In this document: positions 23,849 through 35,267 of the stretch, piece by piece
Numbering within the stretch: position 1 is the stretch's first letter
Layout of the letters: each line of letters starts with the position of its first letter
NCBI GenBank assembly: GCA_947683625.1
Contig: CANTUR010000663.1
Coordinates: 186,001-250,000 of the forward strand
Direction of reading: 5' to 3'
Source: Mallotus nudiflorus
Taxonomy: Eukaryota; Streptophyta; Magnoliopsida; Malpighiales; Euphorbiaceae
Length of the DNA: 64,000 nucleotides
Made by a program: the position numbers and the translations under genes
Notes under the pieces: generated by a model
Databases searched by the model: none
The model's input: the letters and a program-made list of their open reading frames with translations, nothing else
What the model was told of the DNA's origin: nothing

Positions 23849-24578
23849 AGTGATGGTCGTGTGCCTAAAATAATTATATTTTTAATTAAGAGAGTCAGTT
23901 TTTATTAAAAAAAGTTCTCATTTTACATCGTCAATTATGTATTAATCATCCTTTTTAAAAAAATGTTAATTAGTGTGGATTGCCAACTGCCTAAAGTAAT
24001 ATTCTTTTCCATGCTTTAATTTCTAGAATTGTCCCTTCAAAAAAATAAAATTCTAGAATCGTGAACTCCATTCAAAAATTTATATAATCACCCACCTACT
24101 GGTCAATGGGCGCAGGCTGGGGGGGGAACAGGCTGGATTATCTTGCTAGGACTAAAATATTTAAGTTTAATTAATTTTCTTTTCTATCTGAACAACGGAT
24201 GCTCAAAATTTACTATGCTATAAATAATTGAGATCCACCATGAATATGGTAATAAATCTTTTAATCAATGTTACACTTTGAAATTCAAAATTTCATTTAA
24301 TAAAAAATAATTAAATAAGTTTAACTTAAATTTTACTGATATAATTTTTATGATATTTTATAATTAAAAAAATAAAAATGTTTGCATTTGCTAAAAAAAA
24401 GTGTCATCTTTATGGGTAATAATTCATGTCAACAAATCATAAACAGATTGTGTCAAAACTTTAAATTCAAATTCTATTAAAAAAAAACTTTAAATTCAAA
24501 TCCAAACATGTTCTTAAAAGTATGTTATATAACACAATCCCCTCATGACTTGTTTAACATGTTTAAGATATATCTAAA
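23849..24578. other. 3' flank of the SRC2-like gene, no gene seen
   Basis: The 3' UTR is expected in the first 150-250 bp. The rest is AT-rich spacer with a short G-run near 24121. Nothing coding is supported. Confidence 0.4.
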
Positions 24579-25114
24579 TCTATATTATATATTAAAAACT
24601 GAGACCTAAAGTAATTAAATAAAAAATTTAATAAATGTTCACTTTCATATTTGAGTACTTATTTAAAAAATTAATGTGTCAAATTATTAAAAATCTTAAT
24701 TTTTTATTACAAAAAATATTAATAGTTATTCAATATTATTTTTTAACTAAAACATTATTATACATATCTTAATACTGCTCAAATTCTAAAATTATTTATA
24801 TAATATATATATATTTTTTATTTTAAATCACTCAAAATATTTTTTCTAAACCATCAAAAAGATTAAAAAATTTACAATAATTACTTAATATTATTTTTTA
24901 ACTAAAACACTATTATTCATACTTCAATACTAATTTAATAATTCTAAAAACGAATCTTATTATTATAATTCAATACAAATCTTATTTACAAAAATTAAAG
25001 AAAATAAAATTAATGTGATTTATTTATTTAAAATTTATTTAGTTATTATTCCATCCAAATTATTTATATAATCATTTTATTTTATATCCGCACTTTGCGC
25101 GAAATCATGACTAG
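24579..25114 (+). mobile_element. Non-autonomous Helitron-like element 1
   Basis: It starts TCTATATTATATATTAAAA after an A and ends CTAG before a T, the A^T insertion pattern of Helitrons. A short GC hairpin CGCA-CTT-TGCG lies at 25089-25099, 11 nt before the CTAG, as in Helitron 3' ends. About 536 bp, with no helicase or Rep coding, so it could only move with help from another element. Confidence 0.6.
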
Positions 25115-25792
25115 TATATATTAAATGCTGAACTTTAAAGTTATTAAGCTTAAAATTTGACAAGTATCTATCTTCATATTTGAGTATTTACCTTAAAATC
25201 TAATATGTCAAATTCTTAAAAATCCTAATTATTAAAAATAAAATATTTATTATAGTTTTTTAGTATTCTTTTTAAATAAAATACTATTATACATATTCTA
25301 ATACTATTTCAAATTCTAAAATTTTTTATATAATAGATATTTTGTAATCATAAATCACTCAATCATTTTTTCTAAACCATTAGAAATTATATTTTCAATA
25401 ATTTTTAATTAAAATATTATTATATATACTCTAATTGTAATTTAACAGTCTCAAAATAAATTCTATTATATTTAAAAATAATGGCAATAAAAATTATAAA
25501 AAATAAAATTAATGTAATATATTCTATTTTTAATTTATTTAGTTACCTTTTTCTCTTTATAAAAATTCTTATTTTAAAATACACATATTTTATTCTATAT
25601 AAAACACTTTAATTATACTAAATCTAAAATATTACTCTTCTTTTTCATTGGAAATTTTATCTTTTATTTTAATTAAAACATTCATCTTTTATTTAATTAA
25701 AAACACATTTTTCTTTTTATTTATCATAAGTAAAAATGTGTAATTTATCAATTATTTCATATTTTATATTCTATTTCTCCAAGTATAACTAT

Positions 25793-25842
<50 letters not shown>

Positions 25843-26004
25843 TTTTAATAAAACATTGTTAAATAAAACTGTTACAATAACTTTCTAAAATTTCAGTTCT
25901 ATATTTAATTAATTTGTAGTTTTAAATTTATTAAAATTATTTAATAATTATATCAAAATGAGTATATTATTTAAAGTTTGCGTAACGGACAAATTTACAA
26001 CTAG
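25115..26004 (+). mobile_element. Non-autonomous Helitron-like element 2, abutting element 1
   Basis: It begins TATATATTAAATGCTGAA right after the CTAG of element 1. Its first 90 bp resemble the start of element 1, with the shared phrase TTCATATTTGAGTA followed by AATATGTCAAATT or similar. It ends ACAACTAG before a T at 26005. The terminal hairpin is poor, so this copy is older or diverged. A (TA)n tract lies inside at 25796-25838. Head-to-tail arrays of Helitrons are known in plants. Confidence 0.45.
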
Positions 26005-27084
26005 TTGATAGTTAAAAATAAAAAAAATAAAATTATTAAAATCGACAACATTTTATACATTATTAAAATTTTTCAATAAGAATTATATATAAAATTATTT
26101 AAATATCATATAATATAATATAATATTCCATTAAATTATAATTTATCATATATAAAAAGTTAAAATAGTATTTCAATAAAAAAATTACACAAAAATCTAA
26201 TTAATAGTAATGCTAATTAACACAAACAAAGTTTAATTCACACTACATTTACACCAAAATTATATAATTTTATCATAAGTATATATTTTTTTGTTAAATT
26301 TAATGATTTAAATTGTATTTGCTTAATAGTTACTTGGTATTATATACTATTCAGTCAATCATTTAAATTATATTTACTTAGATATCAATATTTATATTAA
26401 ACTTTATGAACTTATCAGTTTTATATAGTCTGACTTTTGTCTGTTTATTAAATAAATTTCAATTTACAAACTTGAATAAGTTTATTGAGTCAAACATCAA
26501 ACTGTTCGCGAATAACTCAACTCATTTAAAGCCCTACATGTATGACTCCATATGCAAGGGGCATATAAATAGACAAGGAGAGTGTAAAAGAAATTTTACT
26601 CCTCATGAATATTACTATTCATGTATCTACTATATAGAAAGAGAGAGAGAGGACACCGATACCTATAGTGGATTGCAATATCGCAACTGCTACAGAACAA
26701 AAAACTTTTAGGGCAATTTCAATATTGACCCAAATATTAATTAAAATTTATTTTTTAAAATTTTTAATTTTTTAACAATTAATTGAATTGATGGAATCTA
26801 AAATATAAAATGCACTGAATGAACATGTCGTATGATTTAAACACCTATAACTTGTAAATATATATATTTTTAAATAATATAATTATAATTTTTTTTGAAA
26901 TTTTAATTTTTTAATAATTAATTAAATTGATAAAATTTTAAATTGAAAATGTTTTGAGTGAACCCATCTTGCAATAATTTAAATGCCTACCATTTGTAAA
27001 AAAAATTTAATAATATAATTTTTAAAAAATCAAGAGAATTAAGGTAAATTATTGACGTCACTCCTCCCCTTAAGAAACATTATC
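26005..27084. other. AT-rich spacer with a degenerate direct repeat
   Basis: No gene is supported. Two similar blocks, about 26750-26870 and 26895-27010, share the order TTTTTAATTTTTTAA, AATTAATTGAATTGAT-like, TGAGTGAAC-like and ATTTGTAAA phrases, offset by roughly 145 bp. They look like an old tandem duplication. An open frame of 101 codons at 26406 has no recognisable product. Confidence 0.4.
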
Positions 27085-27345
27085 CATATATGAGAAATTA
27101 TTAAGTGAAATCGATATCCCAACTCAATATGACTAGTTGGTATAACGATCCTTAAAAAAATGATATGTAATCACATACATACTTAGTGAGTAGTCTTTTT
27201 ATACAAACATGAGTGGTTATTTCTGATTATTATTAAGAATATATATGATTACATGTTATTTTTTTACTGAATCATTATACCAAATAGACATACTGAGTTG
27301 GAATATCAGTTTCCCTGTAAAATTTTTCATCCATATATTTATTCC
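27085..27345. mobile_element. Foldback (MITE-like) element
   Basis: Left arm: CCAACTCAATATGACTAGTT then GGTATAACGATCC, then a stretch ending GTAATCACATACATA. The right arm read on the other strand is CCAACTCAGTATGTCTATTT then GGTATAATGATTC, then GTAATCATATATATT. The arms cover about 100 bp each with little loop, so the whole unit can fold into one long imperfect hairpin. There is no coding capacity. The superfamily is not clear, as no clean target duplication was found. Confidence 0.6.
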
Positions 27346-28382
27346 ATGCCTTTTATGATGTGTTTCAAGTCTCTTTCACGCACGTATATATATATATATA
27401 TATAGCTGAATTCGAAATGTTATTAAATTGGGTCAATCATTTGTTCATCAATGATCATTGATCATCTGTTGTAAAGGAACAGGATTTCAGTTCATTTATT
27501 TGCTTGTGTTGTTTCTATAGAGTACCATCAAGAGCAGCAGAGTCTGCAAAGCAGTTCCAGCTATCAACAAACATAAACATTAACATATGTTCTAATGAAT
27601 ATCAGCCACTAAGTTAAGAAGCATAATTCCGAATCATATATATTAATATAATTTGACGACAAAGTTGTCATATGCTTAGCCGACTAAGCATGCTCTAGAA
27701 AGCAGAAAAATGGAGGAATAGAACAGAGTAATTGTGTTACTGCCACTGCCAACTTTATAGAATCCTACTCCAGTTTGCCATATATCAATTAACATAGCAC
27801 CCAGTGCTCATAACATAGCCCTGTAACATTGCAAGATAAGTGAAGAATATGTGGTAATCAGGCTGTTCAGAGAACTAAAGAAGGTTTCCCTAAGTTCATA
27901 TAAAGAAGCACATTTACTTCCCATCCAAATGTTGTTAAGAGTTATGGGCAGAATATCAAAGGAAATTTGCCCTTGAACATTGATATGTTGCTTGTCAGTT
28001 GGCCCTTGGAAGTAAAGAAATGCTGATATTGTCCTATAACAGGGTAGAGAAATTAACAACTATGAAAGATTTATCATATAGATCATATTTTGCAGACTTT
28101 AACAACGGATGCTCCAGTGACAAAGCTCTTCCTGAGCTTTTTTGAAGCATCACTCAATTTAATACCTCAAGGCTTATCTCATTCCAAGACGAAAAAACTA
28201 ATTCTCAATAAGTGATCAACAACTGAACACTACATGATGATGGAGAATTGAATTAAAATAATGATTCATCACCTAGCTTACCAAATAGGTCCAATACATT
28301 TGCGCTTACTACATACAAACTCCTCTATTATAATTTCTTGTTTCCGCTACACAGGCAATGAAAATACATTTGTCCTCCCTTT
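27346..28382. other. Unrecognised sequence, possibly a decayed gene fragment
   Basis: Less AT-rich than its surroundings. On the minus strand 28059-27808 is open for 83 codons and reads like protein (phrases such as YFQGPTDKQHINVQGQISFD and LNNIWMGSKCASLYELRETF), but I cannot assign it to a family and see no neighbouring exons. It may be a gene relic or chance. Confidence 0.3.
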
Positions 28383-28473
28383 GTAGCCTGGTTCAGGTGG
28401 TGATGAACATTGTAAGGTAAGATCATGGGTTCAAAATTCACTCTCTCTAGACTTGTTGTTAAAAAAAAAAAAA
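28383..28473 (+). mobile_element. SINE-like element with pol III promoter boxes
   Basis: TAGCCTGGTTCAGGTGG matches an A box and GGGTTCAAAATTC a B box, spaced about 40 bp, followed by a short 3' part and a poly(A) tract at 28458-28472. This is the layout of a small tRNA-derived plant SINE. No clear target duplication was seen. Confidence 0.45.
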
Positions 28474-28619
28474 AGTGAACTAGAAAGTCTATTTTTGAAA
28501 AGGAAGTGGGAGATTAAACTCATAATCTCACCTTTCAATATCCATCATGATGATGGGATTTAAAATGCTCTTACGGCTCTAGGGTTTCTCTTATTCATGA
28601 TGACAGAACGTGACAATTC

Positions 28620-31600
28620 TGTTTATCAGGTGATCGGAGCTGCCATTGCGGATGATGATTATCCCAGCCATACAAATCTCTTCTCAATAAAGCCTTTGTC
28701 CAAGCCTTCGTTTGTTGCCATTACAGCAAAAAATATTGATATTCTTGACCATTCTATTTGACCAGACATTAATCAGGTTCTACCTACGAACAAGCATGGT
28801 GCTTTCCAAGCTATTAAAATCAACTATGAAATTTACAAAAAACATCTGGCACTTTGTCAGAATTCATTTATTGCTAGGGCGGTCCCTGGTAAAGGCAATT
28901 CACCATGGCAATTGACGAAGCTTAAAGACAAATTCTCTTCCTTATGGAATCTGAAATCACATTGGAGGTTAATCTCTTTAGGACATGGTTTTTCCCATGA
29001 CCTTCTATCCACCGCCCAGGTCAAAGACAATATTTGGAGTCGCGGTTCTCTAAATTTAAAACCTGGTATTCTCCGTTTACAACGCTAGAGTCCTGGCTTT
29101 GATCCATATAAGGAGAAAACCACTACCACCCAACTATGGGTTCGATTTTATCACCTTCCATGGGAGCACTGGGATAAGTAAATCCTTTCAGATATAGCAT
29201 GTAACATCGGTATTCCTCTCCATATCGATCGTACTACCTTAGACGGTGATTATGGCCATTTTACAAGGATTCTGATCGATGTCTATCTTTCTATTCCTTT
29301 ACATCATCAAATTCTTTTGGACTGTGAAGGTGTTTTGTTTGACATTGATATCAATTATGAAAACCTGCCACTTTTCTGCACAACCTGTCACTCTATTGGA
29401 CATGATGTTGCTTCTTGCCGTATTAATAAACATACTTTAGTCAATAAGGATGTCAACTTGCGCGCTGAAACAACTTCTCATGCTCCCTCTCGGTCTCAAA
29501 CACGCAAGATTTGGAAACCAAAGCCAAATCCTGGCGCATCAATTCTAGTAGCAAACACTTTTGATAGATTACAACAAGATATTGCTCCGATTCATGATCC
29601 TTCTAATCTGGTTCTGGAAAAAGCTTCTTCTGCTATTAATGATAATGCCAGTTCTTCTCAAATTCCAGCCCTCAATTCTAGTGAAGTGGAGGTCACTCTT
29701 GCTGACCCAATTATGGATATTCCAGTTAACAGTCCTACGGCCCATGCACAGATTAACGATAATGTGATGTTGAATTCCGAAGTATCTGGTACAGCTATTG
29801 ATCATGCAAAAGAGGATGCTTTAAATGAACTTTCTCTAGTAAGCAAGCAGTCTTGGGCAGATGCTGTAGATGATGAAGGCACTTGGGAAACTGTCATTAA
29901 GAAAAAGACTCCTAGGAAAAAGAGTACAACAATCATTCTAACTGGTAATAAGCCTATAACTCGGGCTTCTTCTTACACCTCTCAATGAATAGTAATATTG
30001 GCACCCAACGTACTCTGCTCAACATGTGTAAGTCTCATAATTTTGATATTTTATGTCTTGCTGAACCCAAAGTTCTTTTTGAATCATTAATAGCAACTTT
30101 TGGTATTCACTAGACATGTCATTTGTTGCTCATAATGAGGTTAAGTTTCCTTCTCTCTGGATTTTAGTATTTTATAAGATTGGAGCAGGTAATGTCTTTT
30201 TCTTTGCTTGTTCGGACCAGCATATTACTGTGAAATTTTTGTCCATAGGAATAGTGCACTTCGTCAGCTGTGTTTATGCCAATGTTCTTACCATGGGCCG
30301 GTATCAACTTTGGACTGATCTTTATACTGTCTTCTCTTATTGAATCAAATTGGACTGTTATAAGAGATTTTAATGCTTGTTTTGGTGCTCATAAGAAATC
30401 TGGCCTTCCTCTTCCTAATCCGTCTTGTTCTGAATTTGTTACAGCTATTAATAATTGTTCCTTAACTTGTTTGGATACTCGTGGCCCCTTGTACACATGG
30501 ACGAATAATTATAGAGGTGCTCAAAGGGTGGATATCCGGTTGGATAGAGCCTTCATGAATAATTTTGCTTTGTAAAATTGGAACTCTATAGAATGTCATG
30601 CTCTTGCGCGCCATCACTCTTATCATAATCCCATTCCTATATATTGCTGCCAGGTATCTTCTTCTCAGCATCCCTTTAGATTTATGTCTATGTGGACTAA
30701 CCATTCAGATTTTCTGGTTGCTGTATCTTCTTGTTGGGCTTTTACTTATTTGGTGGGACATCCAATGTTTGTTTTGATGAAGAAATTAAAATCGTTGCGT
30801 GGTTTTCTTTGTACTTGGAATAGAGAAATTTTTTGTGATGTTAATGTGGCTATTGCTTCGGCAAATCAACACCTTTTTTCTATTCAATCAGAAATTGAAT
30901 CCTCAGGTTTCTCTGATGCTCTTCATTCCCGTGAGATAGAGGCTCATTCTCGGCTTTTTGCCAACCAAAACTACAAGGACGCTATGCTTAAATATCAAAG
31001 CAGAAATAAATGGCTTAAAGATGGTGATCGTAAGTCATTGTTTTATCATAGCTTTTTATCTCGAGAAGACCTCAGGCGGGTATTCATCAACTTATGATTA
31101 ATGGGGTTCTCTCTTCTGACTCTTCTTGTATTCAGCAGCATATTATTAATTTCTTTGCTGAGCTTTTTTCTGCTTCTAAGCTTGTCAAAGATTTTTCGGT
31201 GGTGTCCGAGGTCATTCCTCATTTGGTGGTTGATGCAGATAATGATCTTCTTTGCCGAATTTCTTTGGACTCAGAAATTTAGTATGGATCCTAGTAGTGC
31301 TCCCGGTCCATATGAGTTTTCGGGATTATTTTTCAAATATTGCTGGGAAATTATGGGCAGAGATGTTTGTTTGGCTGTTCGGGATTTTTTTCTTTCTGGC
31401 ACCATTATAAGTGGTTTAAACTCCAATCTGATGACTCTTATTCATAAAATTCAGGGGCCCAACTTTATGGATAAATTTCTGCCAATTGTTCTTAGGAATT
31501 TTATTTTCAAAATTATTTCTAAAATTTTGGCAAATCGGTTAGCTCACATTGTTTCTAGAATTGTTGCTCCTACTCAGATTGGCTTCATCCAGAGAAGACA

Positions 31601-32362
31601 CATTGAGAATTGCATTGCTGTAACTTCAAAAAAAGTCAATCTTCTGAATAAGCAGTGTTTTGGTGGCCATACGGCTTTAAAAATAGACATCCATAAAGCC
31701 TTCGATTCTATGGATTGGGATTTCATCCTAGCTGTTCTTCACTGCTTTGGCTTTTCTCAGCAATTTTGTGATTGGATTTCTGCTATTTTTCAATCTGTCA
31801 AGCTCTCTATTTTGATTAATGGATCTCCTCATGGATATTTTACTTATAGTAGAGGGGTGCGTCAAGGTGACCTTTATTGCCTCTTTTGTTTGGTATTACC
31901 GGGGATTATTTGAATTGCATCCTTCTTCAGTTGGTTGAGAATGGTGCTTTAATTCCAATGTTTTCTAATACTAAAATTCATTGCCCCACTCACCTTCTTT
32001 ATCCAGATGATATCTTATTGTTTTGTCATGCTTCTAAAGCCAATATGTCTCTCATTATGAAGACATTTAATCACTATGGTTGCTTATCTGGTCAAATTGT
32101 TAATTAGGACAAGTCAAAGGTTTATTTTGGTAAATATGTTTCGGCTTATAGAACTCAAGCTTTACTTTTTCTTACTGGGATGCGTTGTCGATTGTTGCCT
32201 TTCAATTATATGGGAGCTCCTTTGTTCTAGGGATGTCTTAAAAAGTTTTGGCTTCAACTTTTAACTAACAAGATTTTGAATAAGTTTGAGAATTGGAAAG
32301 GCAAATCTCTCTCTATAGCAGGCCATTTAGCTCTTATTAATTCTGTGATTTATGGCTCCTTT
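28620..32362 (+). pseudogene. L1-type LINE, 5' portion (ORF1, endonuclease, reverse transcriptase)
   Basis: L1-type LINEs copy themselves by target-primed reverse transcription. ORF1 is traceable from about 28630 to 29988: a DUF4283-type RNA-binding region with stops (phrases WRLISLGHGF, LNLKPGILRL, QLWVRFYHLPWEHWDK), then a zinc knuckle CTTCHSIGHDVASC (29383-29424) and a polar C-terminal half. ORF2 starts with the ATG at 29985, overlapping the ORF1 stop. It carries an apurinic-type endonuclease with stops and shifts (LLNMCKSHNFDILCLAEPKV, then TWTNNYRGAQRVDIRLDRAF) and a reverse transcriptase with APTQIGFIQRRHIENCIAVT, KIDIHKAFDSMDWDFI, SRGVRQGD and YPDDILLF. Many frame breaks make it inactive. 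It is cut at 32362 by solo LTR copy 2 and resumes at 35268. Confidence 0.88.
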
Positions 32363-35262
32363 TGTAATAATTTGAATTTTTATGAATTAAATTAGAAAAT
32401 TAAATTATGAGATTTGCAGTGTTAATAATTATTTTTGTTTTATATCATTTTATTAAATTGTGATATTTAATTATTATAAAAATTAAATGAGTTTCCTGTT
32501 TTTTTTATTATTATTCATTAAGCAAAATTATGAATTTTAACGAGTAAATTAAAACTATAGTTATTTAAATATTAATAAATTAAATAAATAAATTTTATAT
32601 GTTTTTCTTTTATTATTTTCTTTTATTTTTTCCCCCTACCTTTTTCTTCTTCCCTTCTTTTTTCTTTCCTTTCTTTTCTTTTCTTTTTCCTTCCTTCTTT
32701 CTTTTCCCTTCCTTTCTCGTTTGCTTCTTCTTCCCGGAACTGCAGCCACCAGCGCACGCCACCTCGTTAGTAGCAGCATGTCGAACCACCTTCTTCACCC
32801 CATCGCTCCGCCGATCATCACTCCAGCAACAAGAGAAGCCGCCAGTTGTCTTTTTCCTTGCATGATCGAGTGGTGACCGGAGGGGAGAGGGAGGCCAACG
32901 CGATTCCGATGAGTAATTTGGCCAAGCTTGGGCTTAAATCGAAGCTCTCAACTCAGACTTTGATAATCCTCGATTAGTTTCAAGAAATTTAACTGGTAAC
33001 AACTCCAATTTCGTAAAATTTAAATTTGGGTATTTTTGTTAAAATGTGAAATTGAATGTCAATTTGATTTTATTTGATATTAGTTCTTTAGGAAAGGTTA
33101 TTGTGGATGTTGTAAGGTTTTTAAAAATAATTTTTGTGAATTTTTATGAATTTTTTGAATTCCCGAGGTCTCAGGTTACTGTTCACGACATTGTTCCTTA
33201 GCCCGGAAATTTTTTATATTTTTAATAAATTCTATTAATTATTTTAAGCAAGTTTTGTTAAGGAAGTTTGTTAAAATTATGTATCGAATTTTTTTATAAA
33301 TTTCCGAATGTTTATGTCGAAAATGAATTTTTGGGAAAATTAGTATAAATTAGTAAATTTTATATTTTAATTGAAATTATGGTGAATTATTATGTTTTGG
33401 ATAGTTTTTGAGTAATAAATAATATTAAAATAATTTTTATGAATTAATTCCTATTTTCGCTAATTATTAGTAATTATCAGAATAATATTGGAATAAAAAT
33501 TATATTTATGATTTTTAAGATTTAAATGAGTTTTCGGTTGCTTAATTATATAATTGAATGCTATAAATGATTATAGGTAATTAAATGCTATTTAATTTCA
33601 AAAATTAGAATAATGACTTTTATAATATAATTTGATTATTAATGTGGATTTTATTATTTATTTCATAAATAAATGTCTTTTATGCTTTTTTTGTGTAAAT
33701 AAATTAATTTTGGTATTTAAATAGAATGTTATTGTTTATAAATTGTGAGTTGTAAAATTGGTTCTCGATTGAGTATAAAGTGTAGTTCGAGGGCCCAACC
33801 CGAGATTTGGAGTTGTTGATGGTATTTGAAATGTTTTTCTATAGAAAATTGACTCTATTTTTATAGAGAGATGTCCGTTTTATATAGAAGACTTTGTCAA
33901 ATTTTTTATAGATTTCTCGTAAAACATGATATCGGGTCGAATTTAGTAGAGTCATATTCTTAATCGAGTCTTTTCTTAGAAATCTAGAATTTATAGAATT
34001 TCTGTTTTTAATTCCATATTTATTTATTTCTTTTCTTTAGCCGCGCCTTCAATTGAGTTGATAGGTCGGAGTCGAGCAAGACTGCGCAAAGGAGCACATT
34101 CAATCTGTAAGTTAATAACTGAACTGTGTATAAGATATTTTATATTAAATATAAATTCTTCGTTTGAAATAAAATGAGAGAATTTATTAAAATAATTATA
34201 TTATTATAAGAATATACATGGATTTCTCCTATTATTTGCTATGTTTATATAAGTATGTTTATATTAAATTTTCATATGATTAGTTAATTGTCATTTTATT
34301 TATTTTATTGTAATCTCCTTTGTTTTATTTACTTTTAATTATTTTTAAAATGAACTACAGTAAAATGGGCTACTTGATGAGTTTCATTAGGACTGTGTGC
34401 GCACCTGTAGGATTGAGAGTGAGTATTGGACGTTATATAGCTCGGTGATGCTTTGCTCTCAGGTGTGATTTATATATTATTGGGGTTGGTCGCTTAATGA
34501 TGCTTTGCTCTCAAGAACCGCCAGTAAATATTTGTTTAGGTGATGTGACTGTGGATGGTAACTTGGTGGATGTTTTGCTCTCGAGAACCGACAGTCTTTA
34601 GATTATAAGAGAGCTGAAAGGCTGTTAGAATTGTGGACTAGAGTTCTACCTACTTTTTTTGTAAAAATGATTTAAGAAAGTTTATTGTATTTTATATAGT
34701 ATTTTATGATTTTAAATACTTTATTTCGTTAAAAGAGGATTTCAATAAATCAAGTGTTTTCTATTATAAATTATAAATTTTACATTTTCATAAAATAAAG
34801 GAGATTTTCACATTATATACATTTCCTTTATTAACTTACTTAGTGAGATCTAACTCCTCTTAATTATTTTTTTCAGGATCTCAGGAGTCATTAATTAATC
34901 TGCCTACTTTATGTCAGGTTTCTTCATCTCCGGCTATTTTATATAAGTCCATATAACATGTATTATTATGTATTTGAAATCTAGAACACCACAGTACTAG
35001 CGGTGGTTAACTGTTATGTTATATTTTATGGATTATTACCTATATTAAAGATTTGTACTAGTGTGGATTATTATGTTTTATCAAAGATTATTTTGGATAT
35101 CATGTTATTTGTGTTATTTATTTATTTATTTAAACACTTTTTTTAAATTATTTTCCTATATTTTATTGTAAATTTCCTTTAAGGCTTACTATGGGTTTCA
35201 GAAGCCTTATGCTTTCTCATTCCTTAGTGCCAGTCACATGCTTTCGGGTTCAGGTCGTGACA
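32363..35262 (+). mobile_element. Solo LTR, copy 2, inserted in the LINE
   Basis: It starts TGTAATAATTTG and ends CAGGTCGTGACA. CCTTT is duplicated exactly at 32358-32362 and 35263-35267. LINE sequence stops on one side and continues on the other, so the ends are fixed independently. It contains a pyrimidine tract at 32600-32730, a GC-richer segment to about 32960, and an end similar to copies 1 and 3. Repeated GATGCTTTGCTCTC phrases near 34450-34590 occupy the place of the GAGCTCGGTTGAC repeats of the other copies. No coding domains. Confidence 0.85.
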
Positions 35263-35267
35263 CCTTT

